Shown piece after piece: positions 10,400 to 21,200 of a DNA stretch of 64,000 nt. The notes beneath the pieces are model-generated. The model saw nothing but the letters and a program-made list of their open reading frames with translations. It did no database searches and was not told the origin of the DNA. The stretch is from Cristatella mucedo. Its lineage: Eukaryota > Bryozoa > Phylactolaemata > Cristatellidae. The stretch is taken from NCBI GenBank assembly GCA_009760855.2, contig WPIO01000110.1, positions 905,501-969,500 of the forward strand, written 5' to 3'. The position numbers were made by a program, and so were the translations under genes. The first letter of the stretch is position 1. Each line of letters begins with the position of its first letter.

Positions 10400-10540
10400 G
10401 ATAAGGTGCTCTCCCCGACCAAGGTCTGGCCGAGGTCGTAGGCTCGAGCCCCGTTGCATATGTAAAGCGCCTGAACAAATATTAAGTTCTCTTAGGGCTC
10501 TATACAAATGAACTATAATATACAATATTATTATTGACAG
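10400..10540 (+). mobile_element. SINE-1 copy
   Basis: Plus orientation. It shows AAGGTGCTCTCCCCGACCAA, then GGCTCGAGCCCC (B-box-like), the tail GCGCCTGAACAAATATTAAG and TTCTCTTAGGGCTCTATACA, and a final ATT-rich end. It splits the hAT transposase near its C-terminus. Confidence 0.8.
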
Positions 10541-10689
10541 GCTTTCTGCTGCACTGTTGAAGCGAAAGGCAGCATGTGCTGAATTGTCCAACCGATTTGC
10601 ATTCTGGCATACAATTGCATCACTTTCTGATGCAGAAGTTCGAGAAGGTGATTCAATAATTTTTGACGAAATCATGTCAAGAGTGACTT

Positions 10690-11520
10690 AATTGGAGAGT
10701 CCATGACGTGAGCAGCTGGGCTCATCAGGCCCATCCGGGGCCCCGGCAGGTCTCTACGTGCCGAGGGCCTCACACTGGCAAAAGACGGAACTGCTTCTAG
10801 TGCAAGATCACTTTGGAATTGGACACCTAAATGTTGTGCAGATGCAGCACGAGATATATTGGCCGAGCCGATTTTGAACGTCGGTATGACCATAACTAGT
10901 AATCTGGTTTTTATCGTCATTTAAGAAGTTTTGCTGCCATACGTGGGCCGATGTCAGAAATACATGCAGCAAGAGAGTTGATATAGTTCTTCATGCTGGG
11001 AGGGATCAAAGCAAAGGTACAACTGAGTGTCATCTGCATAGAAGTGAAAGCCTAGATTGCGTTTAGGGATCGCGTCGGCAAGAGGCGGAGCATAAACTGT
11101 GAATAGAAGTGGACCAAGCTCAGAGACCTGAGGTACCCCACACTTCAGTGGTTCCTCGGATGATGTTTTTCCGTTCACGTCAATATTCTGGAGTCTCCCA
11201 CTGAGATTGGACCTAAATCATTGCAGTGCAATGCCAGTGATGCCCAGGCGAGATGAGAGGCGCTCGGAAAGGACTTGATCAATAGGATCAACAACTGCAG
11301 AAACATCAAGCAAAATAAGCAGAGAGGCTTTACTTAAGTCTGCATTCGCATGAAGATCGTTGTGCACCTGAAGCAATGCTGATTCTGTGGAGTGGCTAAC
11401 TCTAAATAACATACTGGAACTTGCTCTTTAGGTTTGAATTTTCAATACATGAGTTCAGCTGGTCTGCCACAACTCATTCCACTGTCATTTATTGGAACGG
11501 TAGGCAGAAGGGATCCTGGG
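10690..11520 (-). mobile_element. L2/CR1-like LINE reverse transcriptase fragment
   Basis: Three minus-strand pieces (11412-11218, 11178-10954 and 10920-10672) carry consecutive RT blocks. These are HSTESALLQVHNDL; a finger/palm piece with SRLGITGIALQ; CGVPQVSELGPLLFTVY; the catalytic-box segment FHFYADDTQLYL; and a later GVQFQSDLALE. YADD is still intact, but stops separate the pieces and most of the ORF is missing. Sequence to 11520 on the same strand adds VVADQLNS, an upstream RT segment. Other L2 copies in this window share the family. Confidence 0.85.
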
Positions 11521-11839
11521 CGGAAGCTGCTCAAGTCATACCTAAGGTGTGTGAACTCGAGTCTTCGGCAGCCTTTTTTCAGGACGCGTGTCTATTCGAT
11601 CAAAATTAATCTTCACTTTAATGAACGACTAGGCCTCATTAGAAAATCAAACGCGTTAGCGTCATACTGGTGTATCCTCGTTGGTTGGCCGAATAAGAAG
11701 TTTGGTACTTCCACAATAGATTCAGCTGAAGACCTGGTCAGCGGAATCAGTGGAGGATCGATACTTTCTTTATTTAGCAAGCCTTCGGCGCTGGTAGCTA
11801 ATAATTTAGATAAATAAATATAAATATATATGTTATATA

Positions 11840-11960
11840 ATTCATCAGTATAGTGCCCTAGCATAAGTTGATGTCTATCTAGGCGCTTCGCATATGCTGC
11901 AGGAAGCGAGCCCACGATGGCGATCGTTAGAATTGAGCACATTCACCACCGGTCATGGCG
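11840..11960 (-). mobile_element. Degraded SINE-1 fragment
   Basis: A minus-strand remnant with the GGCGCTTCGCATATGCTGCA and GAGCCCACGATGG segments in SINE-1 order, with diverged ends. It is recognised only by comparison with better copies in this window. Confidence 0.45.
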
Positions 11961-12279
11961 GCGCTAGACCGGGTGGGCGAATCCCAGTATCATTTTTAGA
12001 CTCTTGATAAAATCGGAATGAACATGATTAGGGCTCATCATCAGATAACGGATTAATCATCAGGGACACGTCTTCTGCAAGATTTGGGATTCTTTTCTAA
12101 ATAGAATCGCCTGAAACCATCATCGTGTGCACAAGTGATGTCCTTCAGACTTTGCAATCGCATCTGTATTTAGAACTTCTTAAAGTTAACTGCAAAGTTT
12201 CTTTGTAAAAATAATAATTTTGCCACGCAAGTATACATTAAGTCTATTGTCTCGCTGCTTTTATTTAATAATAATAATA

Positions 12280-12760
12280 ATAATGATGCACTTGATAAAG
12301 CGTCCTCAGAGAACTCAATCTCTTTCTAGACGCCATACATTTACTGCAAAGGGAAACGCGATTGAATCGTGAGTGAGTATCATATGAATATCATGTGAAT
12401 ATCATGCTTGATAAACGACATAATTAACAAGGTTAGGGGTGACATGTACACGGTCAGCATGCAAGTGGTTTTAGTGGCAGCATGCAGTGTCAGCACGCAT
12501 GAGCACATAAAGGCCGAATCACAAGTGCTGTAACAAATAGGTGCGTTAAGTTTTTTTTAATATGGTCAAGTCAGGATGTCGTGACACAAGTCATGAGTGA
12601 GTTCCAGGCTTTGGGCGCAGACGAACTAAATGCACGGTCTCCAAAGGATTTGAGGTTTGTAAACTGTTGGATTCCGAAAAGCGGGTGGTACGATCCTTGG
12701 TCTGGTGGGGGAGTAGATCTGAGAGGCTGGATGCAAAGAATGAAGTGACGCAAAAGCGAG
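12280..12760 (-). mobile_element. L2-like LINE 3' end with C-terminal ORF2 piece, UTR and tail
   Basis: Minus strand. The ORF2 C-terminal piece contains SFGDRAFSSSAPKAWNSL (12753-12571). It is followed by a 3' UTR rich in GCATGC and ATGTGAAT units and by the terminal hairpin tail with (ATT)n at 12280-12350. It is 5'-truncated, as usual for LINE insertions. Confidence 0.8.
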
Positions 12761-12763
12761 CGA

Positions 12764-13000
12764 CTAAACCTTGAAGTTGATCCGTTGCTTGACTGGAAAT
12801 GTAATGTATCTCCGTCTGAAACTTAACAAAGCCACAAGGACTATTTGGGTGTTACGAAGTTTTTCTATAGCGCACTCATAGCCTAAGTGGCTTTTGGTAC
12901 GCATTCGGTAGCCAACAGACTTCGTCTCACTCAACAAAGAGAAAGTGGGAAGCATAGCAGAGTCAGGAGAGCAGTTGAGGTAGTGAGTAGAAATCTGCTA
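12764..13000 (-). mobile_element. L2-like LINE, second subfamily, C-terminal fragment
   Basis: The minus-strand piece MLPTFSLLSETKSVGYRM matches the C-terminal ends at 31.2 kb and 58.6 kb (TFSLLRKTKSVGYRKRT). It is a short dead fragment abutting the other LINE end. Confidence 0.7.
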
Positions 13001-13794
13001 AGAATTGTGCTTTCGAATAATAGCAACCCCGATAAGCTCACGACAGGAGCCCAAACAAATTGTTTGGCATTCAACAAGTAACGCGATAATGGTTGAAGTC
13101 AATAGGCAGATAACAATGCAATGTGCTCAAATAAAACAAAATATTAAGTACATGCATTTATATTGGATAATTTTATTCTTACAGATAATGCAAGGAAATG
13201 TGAAGTCACCACCGTGCAGCAGTCCCTTGCTTCAGATTGACTGGCCATACTGAAACGCTGGCGTACTACGTCAGTGAGAACATAACTGGCTATGAGCGTC
13301 GTGTCAAAAAGAGGCAGGGATAGATAACTTGTTTGCATATGTCGCAGCAGCATGCAATCTCGTACTTAAATGTGAACAAGCCTCACTGCACCTGCTTTTA
13401 GTAAGCGATGGACCAACATTACAAGAATTTGCTCATGATTTTTCACTGAGACTTAATGCATAGTAAATATTTATCTTAAAAATGGCCACCACTGCCGTAA
13501 GTTCTGTATTTCAATATTGATTCGCTAACTGGCAGAGGAGACTAAATGTATCAATGATGTATTTTTGTTTTATAAGAACTCCAATTAGTAAGAAATTAAT
13601 TCGTCTGCCGGAGTGCTCACTAGCTGAGTCAGCAGACACTCGGGCTTAGTTTCAGAAGCATTTTCCGTGATATTTCACGGGTCTAGACTAATTTCCTTAC
13701 GTGGTTTCAGCCCGCCGTTGTGGACCGTACCATGATGGCAGCAATTAATTGGCAGCAATAGTAAACAAAGCGAGCGAAATATAATTAATATAAA

Positions 13795-13885
13795 TATAAT
13801 AATAACAATGCACTTGATAAAGCGCCCTCAGAGAACTTAATCTCTTTCTAAGCGCTTTACATTTGCTGCAAAGGGAATAATATAA
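13795..13885 (-). mobile_element. L2-like LINE tail fragment
   Basis: Minus orientation: TTTGCAGCAAATGTAAAGCG, then the stem-loop AAAGAGATTAAGTTCTCTGA, then AAGTGCATTGTTATTATTAT. Only the last ~80 bp is present. A TA-rich run follows at 13890-13920. Confidence 0.8.
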
Positions 13886-14369
13886 TATATAATAAATAAA
13901 TATATATATATATAATATATTTGCATAGTAAGCAAAGCGAGCGAAATATATCGCAGCCAACTGCGAGAATACTATTTCAAATATGAAGCTCTTCATTGCA
14001 ATACTGCCGAATCTCAACAGAAACGTAGCATCAGACAAAGCCTTAGCCATGAAGAGAATGAAGGGGCTACGTGCCGTCAAGGCTTAGAGAACACCTCACT
14101 TGACAAGGCCAAAAACGGAAAAGGACTGAAGATGAGATTCGATTTACTTGATGACCCAAGTCGTGGTATGGAGTCCTTGCCCAACAAAATGCCCGTCTGA
14201 CCAGCTAGGCTGAGCGGACCACCAGGTCAGCTGACACTCAGTACCACATTTTAACGCGATACTAAAAGTTCTCGTGATTCTTCGCCAGGTTAAGTTAGTG
14301 CATGATATATATTCGCAGTCTTGATAAGTAGGAATACGTGCTCGTATGAATATGCTGTTGACCTCCACT

Positions 14370-14375
14370 TTTATT
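14370..14375 (-). promoter_or_regulatory. Candidate polyadenylation signal of the CARD-protease gene
   Basis: AATAAA on the minus strand lies 157 nt past the stop codon of the protease's last exon. Position and orientation fit a 3' end, but the hexamer is common in AT-rich DNA. Confidence 0.4.
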
Positions 14376-14531
14376 TTCTCAAAAATTTCAAATAAGCAAC
14401 GTGCCAAGCAGACAAGCATTTTTAGGGTCAGCTAATTACATTTTTCAGAAATTACCAACAGTTGATGACAAAGGTATTAAGCCAATACAGGACAAGAGGT
14501 TTTGCAAAATCTCGATCACAAGGCATGCACA

Positions 14532-15235
14532 TCAAACACAACCAGTGTGGTCGGTGCCAAAAATGAGATTCCGAAAATCGCTGCGAAACTTATCATTATC
14601 TAATAAACTCGTTCTTTTACCCAACTTATCATATATAGAACTCATTCTTGTACCAACCTCCACAGTGAACTTCTTATCCAGCTTTTCCCTAACGTCAGTG
14701 TATCCTTTCCGATGATAGAAGTCAGGAAGCCCACGGCGGTGAATAGCAACCACGTGAACCTGGCCGTTACGGCAATAGAGCACCGGGGACCCCGATGAAC
14801 CTTTCTGGTGAACAGAAATATTGTAGAGCAGATGTTGCTTGGAGGTACTGATCTCGTTGTAGTCATTAAGAAAATCAGGAAGACGGCCGTCTTCTTTCCA
14901 CAGCCGAGTAACTTCAGCCTTGGCTCCCAGCAGTGTCTCATCATTCCATGGAAACCAGTTCGCAATGAAATCAACGGAGCGGTTATTTTGGGTTTGCGAA
15001 GGCCAACCGATGACAGTAAAGAAGTACTCTTTTTGTTTCATTTCGCAAACGCCTTTTTCGAAAACATGTGAACACAAGCGAATAGGCTTCGGCAGCTCAG
15101 ATTCATTTGAAACAGAGAGAACCAAAACGTCAAGATCCTCATCCCTCCATTTTACGCCTTTAATTTCGATCGGACGATTGCTGACACCCAGACAGCTATC
15201 GCCAAAGATGATAGATAAATCACCCTGTGTGACAT
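14532..15235 (-). CDS. CARD-protease exon F: catalytic Asp and Ser half of the protease, stop
   Basis: Acceptor TTTTATTGCAG at 15236-15246; the exon opens in phase 1 and ends at TGA 14534-14532. It carries the Asp block WRDEDLDVLVL and the Ser block HQKGSSGSPVLYC. The reading frame is open for 233 residues, which is long for this AT-rich region. It is the strongest single exon of the gene. Confidence 0.92.
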
Positions 15236-18200
15236 CTGCAATAAAACGAGAAAACAGCATAAATTATTTTCTTGCTGTCCAACGACAACATGCGTAACTC
15301 TGCTAAGTACTACACCTTTACTGGATACACATTACAGGGGATCTCCAGGAACGACTCCAACACTCAAAGTCCTGGTCTAAACATACTGCCACTACATTTA
15401 ACTACATAACTACATTTGCATGCTGACCCTGTGCATGTCATCCCTAACTATGTTATTCATGTTGTTTATCAAGAATGATATTACTCACCATTCAATCGCG
15501 TTTCCCTTTGCAGCAAATGTAAAGCACCTAGAAAGAGATTGAGTTCTCTGAGGGCACTTTATCAAGTGCATTATTATTATTCAGACTATTGCAGACCTGT
15601 GCCCACCATTGGCAGCCCTATTTGTGATGATTTTTATATACAAGCTAGTATAGTTAGCTTTAGTGTTCTGCATTGTTTGCTCTGTACGTCCACAATTACG
15701 GAAAGTAGAGCTACAGAGCGTTCAATGACGTATGCCGCACAATGTATCCAGCTGAAATCGCACATTTGTCTTGCTTCAATTGAAACAAGCAGAAAGCTGA
15801 ACTGGTAATTCAAATTGCACTCCGATATGTAAAGTATCAACCGAGTTCTGGCATTTACTAGCCGCAACCTTCGCCGTGTATGAATCCTTATAGAAGTCAC
15901 AAGAATGCACCTCAACAAGTTTTCCGAACGTATCTCGATCTAACCAGGCTCGACAAACTGGGGTACAAGTCGCATTCGGTGCAGAGATCGGCCAAGTTTT
16001 GTTATAAGATTTGTAGCTTCCATTTTACATCGGGCTAGATGTCGTTTGCATAGGAAGTCGTCACAGCTTACTATCCCAGTTCAAGCATATTTGTCTTTCA
16101 AAGGGTACCCTAAGCAAATATTCGATTGCCGGACAATTGTATACGTATTGGCTTGAAATTTCTCGTTAACAATAGCATACTTTTAAGTGTTAACGATTTT
16201 TAATTTTTTATTGTTAATACTTTATTATTTTATTATAATTAAAAAATATTTCCTAGTGAACTAGATTTTAAATTCTACGTTCTTGGATAAATATGCACAA
16301 AATTGAATCTTCATTTTGTATTTCTTTCAAATGCCGTCTCGTGAAAAGGGAAAAAACTCAGGAAAAAAACATAACAAAAAACATAACTTCGACGTCGAAA
16401 GGCTGTGGCAGCAGCCATGGAAGCTACCATGGGTACATATCCACCGAAAGCTCAACGTTAACACCCTGATACGAGCATAATCGATCACTCTCTAGTGATG
16501 TGTAAGGATTTACTGCCACGTACGCCTTGCCAAAGTCAAAGCAGCCTTTGAACTACAGTGGACGGTTTCCGGTCAGCTTAAATTGTATTGGCTGGTCAAG
16601 GCCTCTACAGTCATCAACAGCCTAAAAGTTCAGCTGGAAATAACATGTTTGCCTAATCATGGAGGCGAATATGCAAGAACACATACCATTACGTTTCGTC
16701 AGCAGGTGAAAAGCTGGTTTTACGACAGAATGACGGTTTCCGGAGCGCCCAATGTTTAACTGCTGGAATGTGGTCAAACGTGGCCAGGGTAACATTAGGT
16801 GATTCAAATCTCCAGATTCTTAAACAATGCAATCTCTGCGGTTATAAATGTCGCGAGAAAGAGCGGGTATCACGTGGCAGTCTTTAAGGATCACTGGCGA
16901 ACTGCTCTCAATTACAATTGACCTGTCTGCAGGCAATCATGTGTCCTTGTGCATAAGAATAAAATACTGATTTATCCGCTGTAATTTATGAGTTATACCT
17001 GATGTCTGTACATGACGTTTCACGAATAGTGCTCCACCAAATAATTATTTTTTACACAAATATATGCCATATAATTTTAGTCATTAGTCATTAAAAAATA
17101 TACTTTGGATTGCCATATCCAGCAAATTGACCTAATAGTTTCAAAACCATAGTTTTGTTGTTTATCTTTTCATAAAACTATCATCCTAAAAATTGGCATT
17201 AGGCACCTGTTTTATGAGCTAGAAGGCGAATCTTAGAGCACCTTAACAAAGCTTTTATTCTCCTAGGGCACTTAGCTCACAGGTCGTACACCAGGGATAA
17301 AGTGGTCGCTTCACCACCTAGGTCGTGGGTTAAAGTCCGGCAGTGGGTGATCCCATAGAAATACACTGCAAGCGGTTTTGATAGCCCATAAGGCTATTTT
17401 GCAGCTATATAAGGTTGCGATGATCACATGAACGTTTAAGCAAGTCACCTGTCTAAACGCATAATTTATCCTACTGCAGGAATAATCACCCAATGGAAGT
17501 CGTATACATTCTTATGGAAAGGGTTCTATGCGACTACAGCCATTATCGGAACTGCTTTGTTACAATTGGATCGGAATTGATTCTGACGACGCAGAGCTGA
17601 CATACAGTGTAGTAATAAGCTGTGCATTCATGCTAACGGCGAACGCATCGCTAAGTTTATTGGCTACCCTTCTATGGCTGCCGCTCGTCTAGTCCAGGCT
17701 ATGCTAGTTCTACCCATTGACGCCCAGGCTCCACTGGCGAGCTAGTTGCTCCCAAGGCAGCCCCGGCTACAGTGCTTGCTGCGACCGAGCCGACAAGAGA
17801 CCTGGCGTCATGTTATTTGGCTCTTCGGTCGGGGAACTTGTCAACGGAAGTCACCCTCGGAAATGGCTCCGTGGGCTTTTCTCTTCTGACTCCTCTCTTG
17901 GTGAGGGCCAGAGCTGCATCGTCAGCTTGCCTCTGGAATCATTGCTTTCCTCTGGGAGTCTGCCCTCACCTACGATCCGATCCGCGGCTATGGGACGAAA
18001 GGTGCACCTTGCATCTGCAACGCCTCTGTGTGCCCAACCCCACCAAGGCCTGCGTCTGCGAGATCCTGCTGCCAGCGTCGACGTAACTCGTCGGTTACCT
18101 AGCAGCCTGCCGCTCCCACTGGGAGGCCGAGTTTCAGACCCGTCGTGTTGACAATGACAATCTGCACACTCTACCCGCCCGGACCACCTATTTCCCCTGG

Positions 18201-21200
18201 TTCATCTCCAGCCTGATGTCTCCGGTATCGGAGGACAATGTCGCCGCCCACCTTGGCAGAGCCCGAAGCAGGTGTCTGGGAGCGGACCGCCTGGAAAACC
18301 ACCACTTGCGCCTCGTCGACCTGGGAAGAAGGCTCGTCGTGTGCATCCTCAACGGCTGTCTCCACTTGGGGGACGTCCCTTCAGTGTGTAAAACGGGTTT
18401 CCCGATCCTTCTCCACAAGAATGGCGACCCAAGCATGTCTGGTAACTTCCGCCCGATCAGGCCCATGCTATACAAGCTGCTTTCGGGCAGCCTAGCCGCG
18501 AGGCTGTGCAAGTTTTCATGTGGCTGTGGGCTGCGTTCGCCGCAGAAAAGAGGCTTCGTTCCGGATGGGAAGGGCTGCCTAGGGAAGTTTTTTCTTGTGG
18601 AGAGCACCTTCGATGAGGCCAGAGATCGGTAGGGCGCTGGCATTGTGCACTCGGCATTCCTCGACCTACAGAACGTCTTTGGCAGCATCTCATTGGTCTT
18701 CCTGCTCCGTGTGCTTCGGGATACCGGAGTGAATGAGAGCTTCTACAGGTTAGTTTAGCGACTCTGTGCCGGCTCGCTCGCTTTGGGTGCACGACTGGAG
18801 GCATTTCCCACAACTGTCGGCCTCCGACAGGGCGACCATCTATCGCCGATCTTCTTTGATTTGACGATGAAACCGGCTGTCAGACTCGCTGCCAGCATGC
18901 ACGAGTCCTCCTTCCAGCTTGGCGGAACCTCCCTCTCCGTCTGCACCTTGGCAGATGGCCTTGCCTTGTTTTTAGGCACGTCTTCTGGTCTGCAGGCCCT
19001 CTTGTCTGCAACTGAACATGATGCATCGATGCTGGTCTTTGCATCTGCCGAAATTTGTGTCGGCGGATTTCCCATTTGCTCCTCGCTCTGCTGGCAGCCT
19101 TGGCAGCTTCGCTCCACTTCGGGACAAATGCCTCCATCCCACGTGCTGCAGAAGTCTGCCGCATGCTGTGCTCGCCTGGCGTGTGCGTCCATCGAGTCGC
19201 CCATCACCGCCTCGACCAAGTCATCGCCTGACGAGGAACGTTCGTGGTACCTGAGATCGGTAGCCTTCGGCCGTGGCTATATGGTTGACCCGATCTCGCT
19301 GTGGTCAGACGCCCATGAGTGACTTAAGCAGCTCTCCTACCGCCTCTCGTTGGAGGGCCCTGAAGTTTTGGAGGCGTCCACCAACCCTGCCGGCATCGAG
19401 CACTGGATCGCAACGCGAATGGTTATCACGAAACTGCAGTAGTTCACCAGGCGTAATAATAATAATGCACTTGATAAAGCGCCCTAAGAGAACTCAATCT
19501 CTTTCCAGACTTATGGAAGGCTGGGCTTGGGCGGCCCAGCATAGACAGGGCAAGGTCTACAGCTGCCTGGCCCAGGACAGATTGGCTACCTGCAGTCACT
19601 TCTAGACTACGGATCTTGCCTGTCGTCCAGGGTCTGGTTATTTGGCCACCGAGTGTGCCTGGTTGTGCCGCCATTAGCTGCTAGTAGAAGTCGGGTATAC
19701 CCGGGGACGCTAACCAGCTGCTGCCGCCTATGGAAGCAGATAGAGGCAGATACCGTTTGCCACAAGCTGAGACCACTGCCGGCCGATGCTGCATGCAATT
19801 ACGGTCGGACAAAACCTGGTTCTGGACCGCCTATTCGGAGCTCTTCGGGTCACCGCCCTTAACTAAATGACTGAAGGCCGCGAACTCCCACTTGCTGGTG
19901 GTCTAGCTCTCAAGCTAGACCTGGTCATTGGAAATGGCACCGATATGGTAATCGTTGATGTGACGGTGCCGTTCGACAGCAGCGATGATGCTCTGATGGT
20001 GGCGGCCAGGAACGAGACTGATAAGTATGCAGCCATTGCCCGATCTTTTCTGACTGCTGGCTGCCGGTCGGCAGTGGTCAGGCCCTTCGTGGTCGGGGCT
20101 CACGGCAGCTGGTGGCCAAACAATGAAGCTTGCCTGGCAGATCTCGGCATCAAACGCACATTGATGCAGCACTGCATCTCCGGTGCCATTAGCAGCTCGG
20201 AAGCCGAGTAGTCCCTGCTCCTGAACCGATAGGCCCGGGAAGCACCGGCGACCTCGGCAGGACAGGGCACTGACGGCTAATGCATATATGCCGGCTAGTG
20301 CATACACAAAGTTAAAAATTGTTAATATATCTTAATCCCATGGTTTTTGAGCAACTGGAACATAATGCAAGGCGACTAAATCGATCTGCTAAATAAAATA
20401 TCCGACTACAACGACTACATGACTGCTTACGACTACATCCGTCGTCAAAGAGTCGATTCCATAATACCAGCTGTAAGCGAATTGGACTGATTAAGCCACA
20501 AGTATGCTCAAGCACTGCTCTTCACTCTCTCATCCTTAATTTACTAATATGTAGGGATCCCCGTGGGTAAGTATTGAAAACGAACGTGGACACACTGACG
20601 CAGCCTGCCACACTTAACGAATTCTCTTGAGTCAAAAGTGACCGTCAGTGTGTAATCCAGAGCTACTATGATGGTGACTTTGCAGAATATGGAACTAAAG
20701 AAAATTTCTATCGCGTCTGCAGTACTTATTTATATATAATTGCATTTATTGGACTATGTTTCGAATGCCCAGTGGAGCTCCTGAGCTGCAAAGAAAAACA
20801 AATCGCTGTCATTTCGTAGCATCGATCAGCATTTTTTGTTGTTTTCTGTCGAGCTTTCCTTTTACAGTTTTCCTTTGGAGTAGAATATTTATGCACACCT
20901 TTGGTTCGCCTAATACACTTATAGTCATGCACAGTGAATGTCTGGCATACTTTTATGCAAACCAGAACTTTATCGTGGCCATCTGAGACAACCCCTAGGA
21001 CCTGTTTGAGCCAAGGTAGAGGTGTGTTGAAAAGTTAATCTTGAAGTGCTGAAGGGGCGATAGTTGCCTGTTGCATAACTTAGGGCCAGGCAATCTAAAG
21101 CACAGCAGCTTTTAAGCAAGTAACACCATTATATAGCTGCCTGAAAATGACATCAATTGAAGCTTAAAAAGGAAAGCGACCTGAAAGCCGCTTGGACCTT

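Larger units (their letters stand above)
8390..10690 (+). mobile_element. Decayed hAT transposon, ZMYM/TTF zinc-finger type transposase
   Basis: Out-of-frame fragments along the plus strand match the hAT transposases related to ZMYM1 and TTF-type zinc-finger proteins. They include an FSISVDFTPDIMH segment (about 9440-9480), YVLPSGPVEASL (about 9510), a KYRGFQALIRKINS segment (about 9680), a TARWAIS segment (about 9850) and a late SLQSSDKHLNYVAAIYDSLQ segment (about 10145). Many stops and frameshifts make it dead. Two SINEs lie inside it, so it was already present when they inserted. Terminal inverted repeats were not found. Confidence 0.75.
17690..20300 (+). mobile_element. R2-like non-LTR retrotransposon with restriction-like endonuclease
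   Basis: A GC-rich block (much richer than its flanks) carries RT and endonuclease remnants in order on the plus strand. Frames shift and stops interrupt, so it is inactive. A LINE tail inserted at 19455-19512 splits it. The 3' end near 20300 (GGCTAATGCATATATGCCGG) has a relative at 57.2 kb. The target site is ordinary intron DNA, not rDNA as for classical R2. The CCHC zinc finger that usually precedes the endonuclease was not found. Confidence 0.8.

Noticed and set aside
14642-15297. ORFs opposite or out of frame to protease exon F
   Set aside because: They overlap the clear trypsin coding frame and show no domain.
18171-19219. Minus-strand ORFs of 94-166 aa over the R2-like RT
   Set aside because: Antisense shadows of a GC-rich RT frame.
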